Position numbers and translations under genes: made by a program | Origin: Acinetobacter nectaris CIP 110549 | Lineage (GTDB): Bacteria; Pseudomonadota; Gammaproteobacteria; Pseudomonadales; Moraxellaceae | NCBI RefSeq assembly: GCF_000488215.1 | Contig: NZ_KI530735.1 | Location: 223,427 to 287,426, forward strand | Length of the DNA: 64,000 bases | Direction of reading: 5' to 3' | Notes under the pieces: generated by a model | Told to the model about the DNA's origin: nothing | The model's database searches: none | The model's input: the letters and a program-made list of their open reading frames with translations, nothing else | Shown here: positions 46,767-57,147 of the stretch, one piece after another | Layout of the letters: each line of letters begins with the position of its first letter | How positions within the stretch are numbered: position 1 is the first letter of the stretch

Positions 46767-47243
46767 ATGATTGCCGTGCTGAAGTTTAAGTTGTGGGTAG
46801 ATGCTGATGCATTGCCAAGAATTTATAGAGATATTATTTTTAAAGCATCTGACCGCTATCAATTAGAAGTAGTTTTTGTAGCTAATCAACCCTTAGGAAT
46901 AACACCATCTGTCCGCATTAAGTCCATACAAGTTTTAAGTGGTGCAGACCAAGCGGATAAAGAGATTGTTCAGCAGATGTGTGAGGGAGATATTGTGATT
47001 ACTCAAGATATTCCACTTGCAGCAGAAGTGATTGAAAAAGGTGGTGTTGCGATTCATCCAAGAGGTGAGATTTATACCATTGCAAATATAAAGGCACGAT
47101 TACACTTACGTGATTATATGGATACATTGCGTGGCGCAGGTGTACAGACAGGTGGACCGAAGCCACTTGGAGAAAGGGATAAAAGAGAGTTTTCCAGTGC
47201 TTTAGATCAGACAATACAACGACAAAAGCGCCGTTGTGTGTGA
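46767..47243 (+). CDS. yaiI: DUF188 (YaiI/YqxD, UPF0178) protein
   Basis: A 158-residue cytoplasmic protein of the UPF0178 family. [19 protein letters not shown] at the N-terminus, [15 protein letters not shown] and [15 protein letters not shown] are family signatures; the DADACP stretch common in relatives reads DADALP here, so the usual cysteine is absent. A PIN-like nuclease fold has been suggested for the family, but no activity is established. GTG 46776 is an alternative start. Confidence 0.85.
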   Translation: MIAVLKFKLWVDADALPRIYRDIIFKASDRYQLEVVFVANQPLGITPSVRIKSIQVLSGADQADKEIVQQMCEGDIVITQDIPLAAEVIEKGGVAIHPRGEIYTIANIKARLHLRDYMDTLRGAGVQTGGPKPLGERDKREFSSALDQTIQRQKRRCV

Positions 47244-47545
47244 GAAATATCTATAAATGAATGTTAGGTAACATGCTTTGTACAATTGAATCGTATATGG
47301 TATCTGTAATGTGGTTTTAATTTATTTGAAATAAAGATAAGCTTTTGCCAATTTATTGATCTTTTTAAATTAAATCATCTTAATATATTATTCAATTTAT
47401 GAGTTTGTTGTTTTGAGTGGTTCAAAAGATCATCAGTATCTTTTAAGGATATTATATCTTCACAAAGGATTGGATCATAAAATCTTAAGCAGTTGCGATA
47501 TATATTGTTGCTGTATTTGTTCATAAATACCCGGATTTAGGTCGT
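47244..47545. other. 302-bp gap before the Lol permease gene
   Basis: AT-rich; I see no gene, no RNA fold that I can defend and no terminator. It must hold the promoter of the lol-comEC genes. Confidence 0.4.
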
Positions 47546-48781
47546 ATGTTTAAACCCATCTCGCTGTACATCGGTCTGAGATATACTCGCGCTAGGCGCA
47601 GTAATCACTTTATTTCTTTTATTGCGCTTGTTTCAATGATTGGGCTTACGCTAGGCGTTGCTGTGCTGATAACAGTACTTTCCGTCATGAATGGTTTTGA
47701 CCGAGAACTGAAGACGCGTGTCCTTGGCATGGTGCCACAAGCTACAATATCTTCAAATGAAATTATTACAAACTGGCCGAGTTTGGCAGAAAAAGTGGCG
47801 AAGCAAGAACATGTAACAGGTGTTGCACCATTTACGCAGTTACAAGGGATGTTAACAGCTCAAGGGCAAGTGTCTGGGCTTATGGTAACAGGCATAGATG
47901 CCAAATATGAAAAGAATGTATCTATCATTCAAAATCATATGGTTGCAGGCAGTATAGATAACTTAACGAAGGGTAGCTTTGGTATAGTTATTGGGAAGCA
48001 ACTTGCTGACTCATTTGGGCTTGGTTTAAATGATAGTGTGACTTTAGTATTACCTGAAGCGACACCATCACCTGCAGGTGTTGTTCCTCGATTTAAGCGC
48101 TTCAAAATTGTGGGTATATTTAGTATTGGCGCAGAAGTTGATTCTAGTATGGGATATATCAACTTGTATGATGCATCTACTTTATTACGTTTGCCAGATG
48201 GTGCGCAGGGGATTCGTTTAAAGCTTGATAATTTATTTCTTGCACCTCAAGTGAGCCAAAATATTGTACATCAGTTACCTCAAGGTTTTTATGCCTCTGA
48301 TTGGACGTATACACATGGTAACTTGTTTAGTGCAATTCAAATGGAAAAGGCAATGGTCAGCCTTCTATTATTTTTAATTGTGGTTGTCGCTGCTTTTAAT
48401 ATTGTGTCTTCTTTGGTAATGGTAGTTACAGATAAAAAGTCAGATATTGCAATTTTAAGAACATTAGGTGCTTCACCAAGTACGATTACACGTATTTTTA
48501 TGGTGCAAGGTACGATTATTGGTTTTGTTGGTACACTTACAGGTGCGGTACTCGGTATTATTCTTGCAACAAGTATTAGTAACATTATTGATTGGTTAAA
48601 TACACGTTTGGGGTGGCATTTATTTGATGCTTACTTTATTAATTATTTACCCTCTTATTTAAGATGGCAAGATGTTGTTCTTATTGTGACTGTATCTTTA
48701 ATCTTAAGCTTCTTAGCAACAATTTACCCTGCATTTCGTGCATCTAAAGTACAACCTGCGGAGGCTCTACGCTATGAGTAA
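47546..48781 (+). CDS. lolC: Lipoprotein-releasing ABC transporter permease (LolC/LolE/LolF type)
   Basis: Extracts outer-membrane lipoproteins from the inner membrane and passes them to LolA. The 411-residue protein has an N-terminal helix (SNHFISFIALVSMIGLTLGVAVLI), a large periplasmic MacB-like domain (about 50-270) and three C-terminal helices with FIVSSLVMVV-type AFNIVSSLVMVVTDK and VQPAEALRYE at the end. It is the only permease; no second copy follows lolD, so the transporter is probably a LolF homodimer, as described for Acinetobacter-like bacteria. It overlaps lolD by eight bases. Confidence 0.92.
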   Translation: MFKPISLYIGLRYTRARRSNHFISFIALVSMIGLTLGVAVLITVLSVMNGFDRELKTRVLGMVPQATISSNEIITNWPSLAEKVAKQEHVTGVAPFTQLQGMLTAQGQVSGLMVTGIDAKYEKNVSIIQNHMVAGSIDNLTKGSFGIVIGKQLADSFGLGLNDSVTLVLPEATPSPAGVVPRFKRFKIVGIFSIGAEVDSSMGYINLYDASTLLRLPDGAQGIRLKLDNLFLAPQVSQNIVHQLPQGFYASDWTYTHGNLFSAIQMEKAMVSLLLFLIVVVAAFNIVSSLVMVVTDKKSDIAILRTLGASPSTITRIFMVQGTIIGFVGTLTGAVLGIILATSISNIIDWLNTRLGWHLFDAYFINYLPSYLRWQDVVLIVTVSLILSFLATIYPAFRASKVQPAEALRYE

Positions 48782-49451
48782 TATTGTATTAGAAGCAAAA
48801 AATATTTCAAAAACTTTTAGTGAAGGTAAATCTCATGTTGAAGTATTGAAGGGTTTATCTCTTCAGGTACATGCAGGAGAATTTGTTTCTATTGTAGGTT
48901 CAAGTGGGTCGGGTAAAAGTACGTTACTTCATGTTTTGGGTGGGCTAGACCGTCCCACGGAAGGTGAAGTATTTTTAAATGATAAGCGTTTTGACAACTT
49001 GAATGAAACACATCGTGGAAATTTACGAAATGCACATTTAGGATTTGTATATCAATTTCATCATTTGCTCCCTGAGTTTAGTGCGCTTGAAAATGTAGCT
49101 ATGCCATTGATGCTGCGAAAGGGCACGCAATATAAAGAAGTAAAGGAAAAAGCAGAGTACTTACTAGAGCGTGTTGGACTATCACATCGACTCACACATA
49201 AACCAGGTGAGCTTTCAGGCGGTGAGAGACAGCGTGTGGCTTTAGCCCGTGCTTTGGTTGCTAAACCACAAGTGATGCTTGCAGATGAGCCAACAGGAAA
49301 TTTAGATAGACATACAGCAAAAGGCATTTTTGACTTATTAAATGATTTAAAGGCTGAATTTAATATGGCAATGTTAATTGTTACGCATGATGAAGGTCTT
49401 GCTCGATCTGCTGATAAAATTTTGCATATGCAGGATGGTATTTGGGTTTAA
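48774..49451 (+). CDS. lolD: Lipoprotein-releasing ABC transporter ATPase
   Basis: ATPase of the Lol exporter, 225 residues. Walker A is GSSGSGKST, the ABC signature is LSGGERQRVALARAL, Walker B is VMLADEPTGNLD, and the switch histidine is in VTHDEG. The ATG at 48774 lies inside the last codons of the permease gene, indicating translational coupling; an upstream ATG at 48738 would add 12 residues and a larger overlap. comEC starts 40 bases after the stop. Confidence 0.95.
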   Translation: MSNIVLEAKNISKTFSEGKSHVEVLKGLSLQVHAGEFVSIVGSSGSGKSTLLHVLGGLDRPTEGEVFLNDKRFDNLNETHRGNLRNAHLGFVYQFHHLLPEFSALENVAMPLMLRKGTQYKEVKEKAEYLLERVGLSHRLTHKPGELSGGERQRVALARALVAKPQVMLADEPTGNLDRHTAKGIFDLLNDLKAEFNMAMLIVTHDEGLARSADKILHMQDGIWV

Positions 49452-49491
49452 ATTTTATAAAAATATATTATATAATTATTAAGGCTCACAA

Positions 49492-51963
49492 ATGTGGGCT
49501 TTAATTTTATGTATTTTAATTATGAGTGGAATGTTATATACAACACTAATTACATGGGTTTTAGGGCATGCATATATAGGTTCACCCATAATAGAGCCAA
49601 TATCTTATACACGACTGCTTGTAATTGCTTTCATTGCACTATGTATTTTTATACCTATTAGGTGTGGTCTAAACTCTTTAAAATCATATCAAAAACTTAT
49701 TTTTCAAGTCAGTATCAGCTTAACGATTGCTGTTATCAGTTTTTTATTTGCACAGACACATGCGCATAATGCATTACAAGAGCGATTGAAGAATCGGATT
49801 TTGGCAAAAGATACTGTGAAAGTGCTGGTGTATATTCAAAAAATGGATCAGCTAAAAGAGCAATCTATCCAACAAGATATACAGGTTTTTACACCTGACT
49901 CAAATGGAGCTTGGAGAGATTGGCGTACAAGCTTCTCTCTAAAAAAATATAAAGAAAACCCTTTAAAACTTGGTCATTATTATTGGTTAGAAGGTCAGGT
50001 TGATAAAATTCATGGGTATGCCACGCCGTATGCATTTGATAAAGAAAAATGGCTAATTGCACAGAATATTATGGGTACATTACGTATTACAAGTATTCAA
50101 GAGGCTGATGAACACATACTTAAACAAGATTATAGATATAAGTTATTTGTTCAAGAGCAAAACCATTGGTTTTCGCTTTGGCAATTAGCTATAGAAAAAA
50201 AGCGTTTGCAATATCGCCATTTTTTTGAGCAGCAGTCATTTAAGCATTCGGGGTTATTACTTGCCTTGTTAACAGGTGATGAAAGTCTCATTACAAGTCA
50301 TACGCAGGAACAGTTTCAGCATTTAGGAATTAGCCATCTCTTGGCAATTTCAGGGCCACATATTCTTATATTTGCAGGTTTTATCACTTTCCTAATACAA
50401 GGAGTTATTTATTTTTTATTTCCAAATTTATATTTAAAGTATCCTAGAAAATATGTGCTCGCAATCCCTTTTCTCTTAGGAGTGTTATTTTACTGTGCAT
50501 TTGTTGGCTTTGAAATTCCAGCGATACGTACACTCATTACGGTTGTTATTTTCACTCTATTTTTATTCTTAAAGCAAAAAGTATCTGCATTTTTTACAAT
50601 TCTATTCAGTGCATCTGTGATGCTTTGGTTAGATGCTTTAAATATATTATCGGCTGCGTTTTGGCTATCTTATGGTGCATGTTTTGTTTTAATAAGAATT
50701 TATCAAATAACTGAACAAAGATCCCAAATCAGTTGGTTCAAGCGCATATTTAAACCTTTTGTTTCTTCTCAGTGGCAAATCTTTATCGCATTATTTCCTA
50801 TTACACTTATATTTTTTCATCAAATTTCATGGTTTGCACCCTTTACCAATCTGGTTGCAATTCCTTTACTCGGGGGTGTTGTTGTACCCCTCATTATTTT
50901 TGCTGCATGTTTATTCAATGTCGTACCTGTTATAGGTTTCTATTGTTTTAAAATTGCAGATTGGGTTTTAGATGTTTTTTCTAAAATTTTAATGTATTTA
51001 GAAAAACTGCCACTGGCTACAGCATATATTCCTTTGAATACTTGGCAAATTGCATTATGTGCAATGGGTATATTGATATTGTTCCTTCCTAAAAGAACTT
51101 CACCAAAATTTTGGGCACTGGTATGTTTTTTGCCATGTATCTTACCTGTAAAGCAGGATAGAGATTTCGAGTTTAATGTACTCGATGTTGGGCAGGGGCA
51201 GTCAATTTTTATACGGCATCATGATTATAATATGTTGGTAGATACGGGTGGACATTTTAATGAGTCGAATTTTAGTTTAGCAAAGTCGATTTTACTTCCA
51301 TTTTTGATGAAGAAGGGCATTGCTGATTTAGATCACGTATTACTCTCTCATTTGGATCAAGACCATAGTGGTGCATTCTCCGTATTGAAACAAAATATGC
51401 CTATAAAGCATGTTATGAGTAACCATGAGCCTAATGACTTAAAACAAATCAAAAAATTTGCCTATTGTCATGAAGGACAATTTATTCATTATGATCGTCT
51501 AAAAGTTCAAATTTTGTCGCCAAACTTAGATGGTTTACAACATGTTGAGAAGTCAGCAAATGAATATTCTTGTGTTGTTTATCTTTCTTATGAGAATGAA
51601 AATAAAAAGAGATTAAACTTTTTAATAATGGCTGATGTTGGTAATGAAACAGAACAACGTTTAATGAAAGAATATCCAAACCTACCTGTAGATATATTGG
51701 TACTTGGACATCACGGCAGTAAAAATAGTTCTTCCGAAACATTTTTGAGACATTATCAACCACAGATCGCGATTGCATCAGCTGGATATAATAATCGTTA
51801 TGGGCATCCACATACAGATGTTATCAATCGTTTAGAGAAATTAGGTATTCCATTATGGGTAACAAGTGAAACTGGAGCAATTCAAATGACTTTACAGCAA
51901 AATGGTAGGATTGAATCTCAATTTTATCGTGATTCTAAAAGCTGGTTAAAATACGTAAAATAA
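49492..51963 (+). CDS. comEC: ComEC/Rec2 DNA-uptake channel
   Basis: Inner-membrane channel carrying single-stranded DNA into the cytoplasm during natural transformation. The 823-residue protein has N-terminal helices (about 1-85), an OB-like region (about 90-210), the competence domain with GLLLALLTGDESLI and LGISHLLAISGPHILIFAG, about eight more helices and a C-terminal metallo-beta-lactamase-like domain (about 550-810) with LSHLDQDHSGAF and LGHHGSKNSSS. All parts are present, so the cell should be transformable if pili and other Com proteins are encoded elsewhere. AAGG precedes the ATG. Confidence 0.95.
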   Translation: MWALILCILIMSGMLYTTLITWVLGHAYIGSPIIEPISYTRLLVIAFIALCIFIPIRCGLNSLKSYQKLIFQVSISLTIAVISFLFAQTHAHNALQERLKNRILAKDTVKVLVYIQKMDQLKEQSIQQDIQVFTPDSNGAWRDWRTSFSLKKYKENPLKLGHYYWLEGQVDKIHGYATPYAFDKEKWLIAQNIMGTLRITSIQEADEHILKQDYRYKLFVQEQNHWFSLWQLAIEKKRLQYRHFFEQQSFKHSGLLLALLTGDESLITSHTQEQFQHLGISHLLAISGPHILIFAGFITFLIQGVIYFLFPNLYLKYPRKYVLAIPFLLGVLFYCAFVGFEIPAIRTLITVVIFTLFLFLKQKVSAFFTILFSASVMLWLDALNILSAAFWLSYGACFVLIRIYQITEQRSQISWFKRIFKPFVSSQWQIFIALFPITLIFFHQISWFAPFTNLVAIPLLGGVVVPLIIFAACLFNVVPVIGFYCFKIADWVLDVFSKILMYLEKLPLATAYIPLNTWQIALCAMGILILFLPKRTSPKFWALVCFLPCILPVKQDRDFEFNVLDVGQGQSIFIRHHDYNMLVDTGGHFNESNFSLAKSILLPFLMKKGIADLDHVLLSHLDQDHSGAFSVLKQNMPIKHVMSNHEPNDLKQIKKFAYCHEGQFIHYDRLKVQILSPNLDGLQHVEKSANEYSCVVYLSYENENKKRLNFLIMADVGNETEQRLMKEYPNLPVDILVLGHHGSKNSSSETFLRHYQPQIAIASAGYNNRYGHPHTDVINRLEKLGIPLWVTSETGAIQMTLQQNGRIESQFYRDSKSWLKYVK

Positions 51964-51969
51964 ATTTTC

Positions 51970-52911
51970 TTAATCGAGATGGCGTAATTTTTGAATACGG
52001 CTTAAAGCCTCTGCTTGTGGAATATCATAAAGGTTATGTAGCTCAGGGTTTGCTCTAAAGCGTTTATAACTCCAATGATAATGTTCAGGATGTTTTTGAA
52101 TAAGTGTTTCTATCATTCTATTAATCTTTCTTGTACCTTCTACATCTGAACATTCGTAAATAGAAGAATGAATAGGCTGAATGACCATGTTGAAGCCAAA
52201 ATTCTCATTGCGAATTGCATATAAAAATAGTGCACGTGCTTTAGTTTTTTGAATAAGTTTTGCTGAAAGTGTGCTAGAGGCCAATGGAATATTAAAATAG
52301 TCTACCATTGTACCACCAATGTGTGGCGTGTGATCGGGAAGGATAACAGTTGTGCCACCTTGTTTTAATGCTTTAAAAATTTGTCTTACACCAGATTCAT
52401 CTGTTGGAACGAGTGTAGCACTTTCGCGTTCTCGTGCTTCACGTACAAAGCGGTCTGCCTCAGCATTTTTAATAGGTTTATACATAATCGTCATATTTGT
52501 ATATTGAGCAAACCATGCATTCATAATTTCCCAAGTACCAAAATGAGGGACGATTAGAATGAGTCCTTTATTTTCTGCTAGTGCATCGTGAAAATAATGT
52601 TCACCTTCGATATGATGTATACGTTGAATATTTTTTTGAGTACTTGAGCCCCAAATGTTGAAAAACTCAAAATATGAAATCATTTCATTTTGAATAGCAC
52701 TTTTAATAATCATCTGCCGTTTTTCATCTTCAAGATGAGGGAGTGCAATTTTAATATTTAAATGTGCAGATTTTGCAGTTTTAGAAATTTTAATATGGTT
52801 GACAATGATCGCCAAAAATCGTGCAACTGCACGTGTAAGATGTAAAGACGGCTTACTCATTACTTTAAGTAAACGGTAAGTAGATGAATTTTCTGCTTTA
52901 GGGTTTGACAT
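51970..52911 (-). CDS. Lysophospholipid/lipid A acyltransferase (LpxL/HtrB family)
   Basis: Transfers a secondary acyl chain to lipid A or a related glycolipid at the inner membrane. The 313-residue protein has the HxxxxE motif in VPHFGTWEI and VILPDHTP, the second conserved block, with FNIPLASSTLSAKL following. ATG 52911 (MSNPKAEN) is chosen; an ATG at 52929 would add six residues. The N-terminal membrane anchor is weaker than in E. coli LpxL. Which acyl position it serves cannot be read here. It is convergent with comEC, six bases apart. Confidence 0.85.
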   Translation of the reverse strand: MSNPKAENSSTYRLLKVMSKPSLHLTRAVARFLAIIVNHIKISKTAKSAHLNIKIALPHLEDEKRQMIIKSAIQNEMISYFEFFNIWGSSTQKNIQRIHHIEGEHYFHDALAENKGLILIVPHFGTWEIMNAWFAQYTNMTIMYKPIKNAEADRFVREARERESATLVPTDESGVRQIFKALKQGGTTVILPDHTPHIGGTMVDYFNIPLASSTLSAKLIQKTKARALFLYAIRNENFGFNMVIQPIHSSIYECSDVEGTRKINRMIETLIQKHPEHYHWSYKRFRANPELHNLYDIPQAEALSRIQKLRHLD

Positions 52912-53042
52912 CAGATAGAGGCGAGGCATTCAGAATTATTGTGCATGGCGTAGATTATAAGTGAAAATGTAGAAATTAGACAGCATTCACGAATTGAGTG
53001 TATATAATACAGGAGTATTTTTAATTATCTTGGATGTGATAT

Positions 53043-54074
53043 ATGTCCGATTGGCCACCAAAACCAACAGATCAAGCAATGAATAATCAATCAAACTCGC
53101 AACGAGAACAGAAAGGCAATGAGTGGGAGCTTCTAGAAAAAGTTGTCCTATCTTCTATAAATGAACAAAAGAAGACGAGAAAATGGGGCATATTCTTTAA
53201 AAGTTTAACGTTTATTTTTCTTTTTATTGTACTTTTTCTTCTTGTTAAAAGTTGTTCAATATCAAAAGATATGGATAGTGAAAAGTCAGTGGGCGACCAC
53301 TTAGCTATTGTAGATATTCAAGGAACTATTGGTTCAAGTACAAAAGATGTTAATAGTGCTGATACTATCAAAGCATTAAAAGCTGCTTTTAAAGCAGAGA
53401 ATAGCAAAGCGATTGTTCTGAACATTAACTCTCCAGGTGGTTCTCCTGTTGAGTCAGATAATATTTGGCAAGAGATTCGCTATTTAGAAAAAGAGCATCC
53501 AAATAAGAAAGTATATGCTGTTATTGGAGACATGGGGGCATCAGGTGCTTACTATATCGCATCAGCAGTAAATGAAATTTGGGTTAATCCATCAAGCCTT
53601 GTTGGTTCGATAGGTGTGATTATGCCAAATTATGGTGTAGCAGGTTTAGCACAAAAATTGGGTGTTGAAGACCGTACCATGACATCGGGTGCAAATAAAG
53701 ATATTCTCAGTATGACAAAACCGATTAATCCTGCACAGAGAGAACATGTACAGGCAGTTTTAGATGATGTCCATCAGCACTTTATTGACGCAGTAAAAGA
53801 AGGTCGTGGAGATCGTCTTAAAAATGCAGACCCAAGTGTATTCTCAGGTTTGTTTTGGTCGGGAAGTCAAGCAATTAAGCTTGGTATAGCAGATCATGCT
53901 GGAAATCTAGAAAGCTTGAAGCGCACGCTGAAAATATCTAAAACTGTTGATTATACTGTTGAGCATAATCCATTAGAGTCTATCTTAGGAAAAATGGGAG
54001 CAGAGATGGGGCAAGGTTTAGGTGCTTCGTTGACACAACAGTTAGAAGCTAAACAGCAGGCAAGTTTACAGTAG
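53043..54074 (+). CDS. sppA: Signal peptide peptidase SppA-like, S49 family
   Basis: Serine protease that degrades cleaved signal peptides at the inner membrane. The 343-residue protein has a soluble N-terminus, one membrane helix (about 55-76) and a single S49 domain. The nucleophile is in GDMGASGAYYIASA, and the general base lysine should be in GLAQKLGVE. At this length it is the short, single-domain form rather than the duplicated E. coli SppA. It ends at a strong terminator shared with the convergent purN. Confidence 0.9.
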   Translation: MSDWPPKPTDQAMNNQSNSQREQKGNEWELLEKVVLSSINEQKKTRKWGIFFKSLTFIFLFIVLFLLVKSCSISKDMDSEKSVGDHLAIVDIQGTIGSSTKDVNSADTIKALKAAFKAENSKAIVLNINSPGGSPVESDNIWQEIRYLEKEHPNKKVYAVIGDMGASGAYYIASAVNEIWVNPSSLVGSIGVIMPNYGVAGLAQKLGVEDRTMTSGANKDILSMTKPINPAQREHVQAVLDDVHQHFIDAVKEGRGDRLKNADPSVFSGLFWSGSQAIKLGIADHAGNLESLKRTLKISKTVDYTVEHNPLESILGKMGAEMGQGLGASLTQQLEAKQQASLQ

Positions 54075-54091
54075 TCATTAGCATATAATAA

Positions 54092-54122
54092 AAAAAGCGC
54101 ATCTTTGTAGATGCGCTTTTTC
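54092..54122. terminator. Convergent terminator, sppA / purN
   Basis: A 13-bp perfect stem (AAAAAGCGCATCT at 54092-54104, complement 54109-54121) with a 4-base loop and A/T flanks on both sides. Confidence 0.93.
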
Positions 54123-54123
54123 G

Positions 54124-54756
54124 TTAAATTGAACAAACCTGAAAAGGTTGTGTTAATTTTTTTCCATTTAATGAAACATAGTCTGCATTTGTATAGGTTA
54201 GCTTTTCTGTACAAATCCACTCAGTAACCATTGGGTAAATACGATGTTCTAGCAAGTGCACACGCTGTGCGAGAGTGTCTTGTGTGTCGTGAGGTAGGAC
54301 CTCAACAACACCTTGAGCAATTGCCTGACCTGCATCAAGTTGTGGTGTGACAAAATGTACAGTACAACCATGCCAACGATCACCTGTTTGAAGGACACGT
54401 TGATGTGTATGCATACCTTTATAGGCAGGAAGTAGAGAAGGATGAATGTTTAACATTTTCCCTTCCCACTGCATGACAAAGTCAGTGCTTAGAATACGCA
54501 TGAACCCAGCTAAAATTACGAGGTCTACATTCCATTTGCAAAGCTGTTGATGCATTGCTTGATCAAAAGCTTCACGTGTTGGATAATTACGATGTTCAAT
54601 AACGCAAGTTGCAATATTGGCTTGGGCAGCACGTTCTAAAGCAAAAGCATTTGCTTTATTTGAAAGTACGCCAACAATTTGACCTGATAGATTTGCATCA
54701 ATAAGTGCTTGCAAGTTACTGCCATTGCCTGAAACTAATACTGCAATTTTTTTCAT
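54124..54756 (-). CDS. purN: Phosphoribosylglycinamide formyltransferase
   Basis: Third step of purine biosynthesis, formylating GAR with formyl-tetrahydrofolate. The 210-residue protein has [15 protein letters not shown], the catalytic AGFMRILS with [14 protein letters not shown], and [15 protein letters not shown], containing the conserved Asn, His and Asp. Its ATG overlaps the stop of purM by four bases (ATGA), so translation is coupled. A terminator follows its stop. Confidence 0.95.
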   Translation of the reverse strand: MKKIAVLVSGNGSNLQALIDANLSGQIVGVLSNKANAFALERAAQANIATCVIEHRNYPTREAFDQAMHQQLCKWNVDLVILAGFMRILSTDFVMQWEGKMLNIHPSLLPAYKGMHTHQRVLQTGDRWHGCTVHFVTPQLDAGQAIAQGVVEVLPHDTQDTLAQRVHLLEHRIYPMVTEWICTEKLTYTNADYVSLNGKKLTQPFQVCSI

Positions 54757-55823
54757 TCGAAAATCACACGAATTTTTTCGTCTGCACCTTCAACTGACGC
54801 TTCATTCTCTTGAATGTAGCCAATTTCCCATGCTTTTTCGCCTTGCGCATTTAGAATCTCAATCGCTTTTGCTGCATTTTCTTTAGCAAGTGCAATGACC
54901 ATTCCAACACCACAGTTGAAAGTACGATACATTTCAAACTGTTCAACGTTACCTTCACGTTGTAGTAGATTGAAAAGTTCAGGCCATTGCCAAGAAGATT
55001 CATTGATAACAGCTTGTGCACCATTTGGTAACACACGTGGCAGATTTCCTGGTAAACCACCACCTGTGATATGTGCCATTGCATGGATATCAACTTGTTT
55101 GTAAAGCTCTAAAATTGGCTTAACGTAAATACGTGTTGGTTCCATAACTACATCTGATAATGGGCGACCATCTACAGTTTGAGTAAGATCAACATTTTTT
55201 ACATCTAAGATTTTACGTAAAAGAGAGTAGCCATTTGAGTGTGCACCAGATGAAGCAATACCAATAAGTACATCACCTGATTTTACTTTTGAACCATCAA
55301 TAATTTTACTTTCTTCAACAACACCTACTGAGAATCCAGCAAGATCGTAATCTTCGCCTTCATACATGCCTGGCATTTCTGCTGTTTCGCCACCTACAAG
55401 TGCACAACCTGCAAGTTCACAACCTTTACCAATGCCTGTTACAACATCAGCAGCAACATCTACATTAAGATGTCCTGTTGCATAGTAGTCGAGAAAGAAA
55501 AGCGGTTCAGCACCACAAACAAGTAAATCATTTACACACATTGCGACAAGGTCTTGTCCAATAGTGTCATGTTTTTTAAGGTTAAGCGCAAGGCGTAGTT
55601 TTGTACCTACACCATCTGTACCAGATACGAGTACAGGCGATTCATAACCTTTAGGGATTTTGCATAGTGCACCAAAGCCACCAAGTCCACCCATAACTTC
55701 TGGGCGAGTTGTACGCTTTGCGACTGATTTAATGCGACCAACAAGGGCATCACCTGCCTCAATGTCTACGCCTGCATCTTTGTAACTTAAACTGGTATTT
55801 TGGTTAGAAGTTGAGTTGCTCAT
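54753..55823 (-). CDS. purM: Phosphoribosylformylglycinamidine cyclo-ligase (AIR synthetase)
   Basis: Fifth step of purine biosynthesis, closing the imidazole ring with ATP. The 356-residue protein has [44 protein letters not shown] and [16 protein letters not shown], all standard. I start it at 55823, where GGAGAC precedes the ATG at eight bases; the longer frame from 55913 adds 30 residues with a different composition. It overlaps purN by four bases. It is divergent from the PerM-like gene. Confidence 0.95.
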   Translation of the reverse strand: MSNSTSNQNTSLSYKDAGVDIEAGDALVGRIKSVAKRTTRPEVMGGLGGFGALCKIPKGYESPVLVSGTDGVGTKLRLALNLKKHDTIGQDLVAMCVNDLLVCGAEPLFFLDYYATGHLNVDVAADVVTGIGKGCELAGCALVGGETAEMPGMYEGEDYDLAGFSVGVVEESKIIDGSKVKSGDVLIGIASSGAHSNGYSLLRKILDVKNVDLTQTVDGRPLSDVVMEPTRIYVKPILELYKQVDIHAMAHITGGGLPGNLPRVLPNGAQAVINESSWQWPELFNLLQREGNVEQFEMYRTFNCGVGMVIALAKENAAKAIEILNAQGEKAWEIGYIQENEASVEGADEKIRVIFE

Positions 55824-55954
55824 GTATGAAGTCTCCGCTTTGCCCGCACAATTATAACCTATATACGAAACTGTTATGTTATTTATCCAACAAAATGTTA
55901 TCTTTAAGTGCATTATCCTTATAAATATTTCAAAATTCTAATAGGCGAGTCGCA

Positions 55955-57136
55955 ATGGTTGATCGTACGTTGAGTCGAATTTTTATATTGGCTGGGTTAG
56001 CACTCTTTTTTTGGTTGGTTTTTATACTTAAACCAGTGGTTATTCCTTTTATTGCTGCTTTTGTAATTGCATATCTCTTTAGTGGTTTAGTGGGAAGGCT
56101 ATCTAAAATTGGGTTACCTCGTTGGCTTTCTACAAGTATTGTTTTTATTGGTATTGGTGTCGGTATATTCTTTGCGACTTGGTACATTATTCCTGTACTT
56201 TGGAAGCAAATTATTTATGCACGAGATGGTATTCCTAATGTCATTCATTGGATTAATCACACGGTATTGCCATGGGCAACGCATACCTTTCGCTTAGAGC
56301 CAATGTCTATAGATACAAATCAAATTACAGATACAATTATGCAATATGTTCAAACGAATTATAGCGTTAATAGTATTCAAAGTTTGGTTTTACGGTTAGC
56401 ACAGTCAGGACTTAACTTTATACAATTAGGTGGTACTGTTGTTTTAATACCAATCATTTCATTTTACTTCTTGCTTGATTGGAACAGAATGTTAGAGCAA
56501 ATGCATCGTTTAATTCCAAGACCTTATGAGCGTGTTACATTACAAATTGTGAAAGAATGCCATAGCGTGTTGGGTGCATTTGTAAAAGGACAATTCCTTG
56601 TTATGTTTTTACTTGGTGTTGTTTATGCAGTTGGTCTTCAACTTATTGGTTTAGAAGTTGGTTTAATGATAGGAATGATTGCAGGTTTGGCAAGTATTAT
56701 TCCATATCTTGGCTTTGCTGTTGGTATCATTTCAGCAGTTGCTGCAACCTTCTTCCAATTTGGATTGGACTGGATGCAACTTATTTTTGTTGGAATTGTC
56801 TTTATGATAGGTCAGGCAATTGAAGGGTATATACTCCAACCATTTTTATTAGGAGATAAAATTGGCTTGTCTCCTGTTGCTGTTGTTTTTGCAGTACTTG
56901 CAGGCGCACAGCTAGGTGGAATTTTAGGTATGCTGATTGCTTTACCTGTTGCAGCAATTTTAGTTGTATTATTAAAGCATGTGCGCGATTTTTATGAAGG
57001 TTCTTCATTGTATGGTCAGAAACATGACTTTATGAATATGTCAGTAGATAAAGGTATGCATATCCATTCAGAGGAAATTGAAATTAAAACGAATATCAGC
57101 TCAAACAAAGATAAAAAATCTACAGATCGTGAATAG
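55955..57136 (+). CDS. AI-2E/PerM-family permease
   Basis: Integral membrane protein of 393 residues with about eight helices, of the AI-2E transporter (PerM/TqsA) superfamily. FILKPVVIPFIAAFVIAYLF and SFYFLLDWNRMLEQMHRLIPR are typical, and LPVAAILVVLL occurs near the end. Substrates in this family vary (signal export, ion/proton antiport), and none can be assigned here. The gene starts divergently from purM and continues into hda after 11 bases, so the two are in one operon, a layout also common in related genera. Confidence 0.88.
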   Translation: MVDRTLSRIFILAGLALFFWLVFILKPVVIPFIAAFVIAYLFSGLVGRLSKIGLPRWLSTSIVFIGIGVGIFFATWYIIPVLWKQIIYARDGIPNVIHWINHTVLPWATHTFRLEPMSIDTNQITDTIMQYVQTNYSVNSIQSLVLRLAQSGLNFIQLGGTVVLIPIISFYFLLDWNRMLEQMHRLIPRPYERVTLQIVKECHSVLGAFVKGQFLVMFLLGVVYAVGLQLIGLEVGLMIGMIAGLASIIPYLGFAVGIISAVAATFFQFGLDWMQLIFVGIVFMIGQAIEGYILQPFLLGDKIGLSPVAVVFAVLAGAQLGGILGMLIALPVAAILVVLLKHVRDFYEGSSLYGQKHDFMNMSVDKGMHIHSEEIEIKTNISSNKDKKSTDRE

Positions 57137-57147
57137 GTTGTATCTAA

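Noticed and set aside
47419..47430. GGTTCAAAAGAT resembling a tRNA T-loop
   Set aside because: No acceptor, anticodon or D-arm pairing surrounds it; it is chance in AT-rich DNA.
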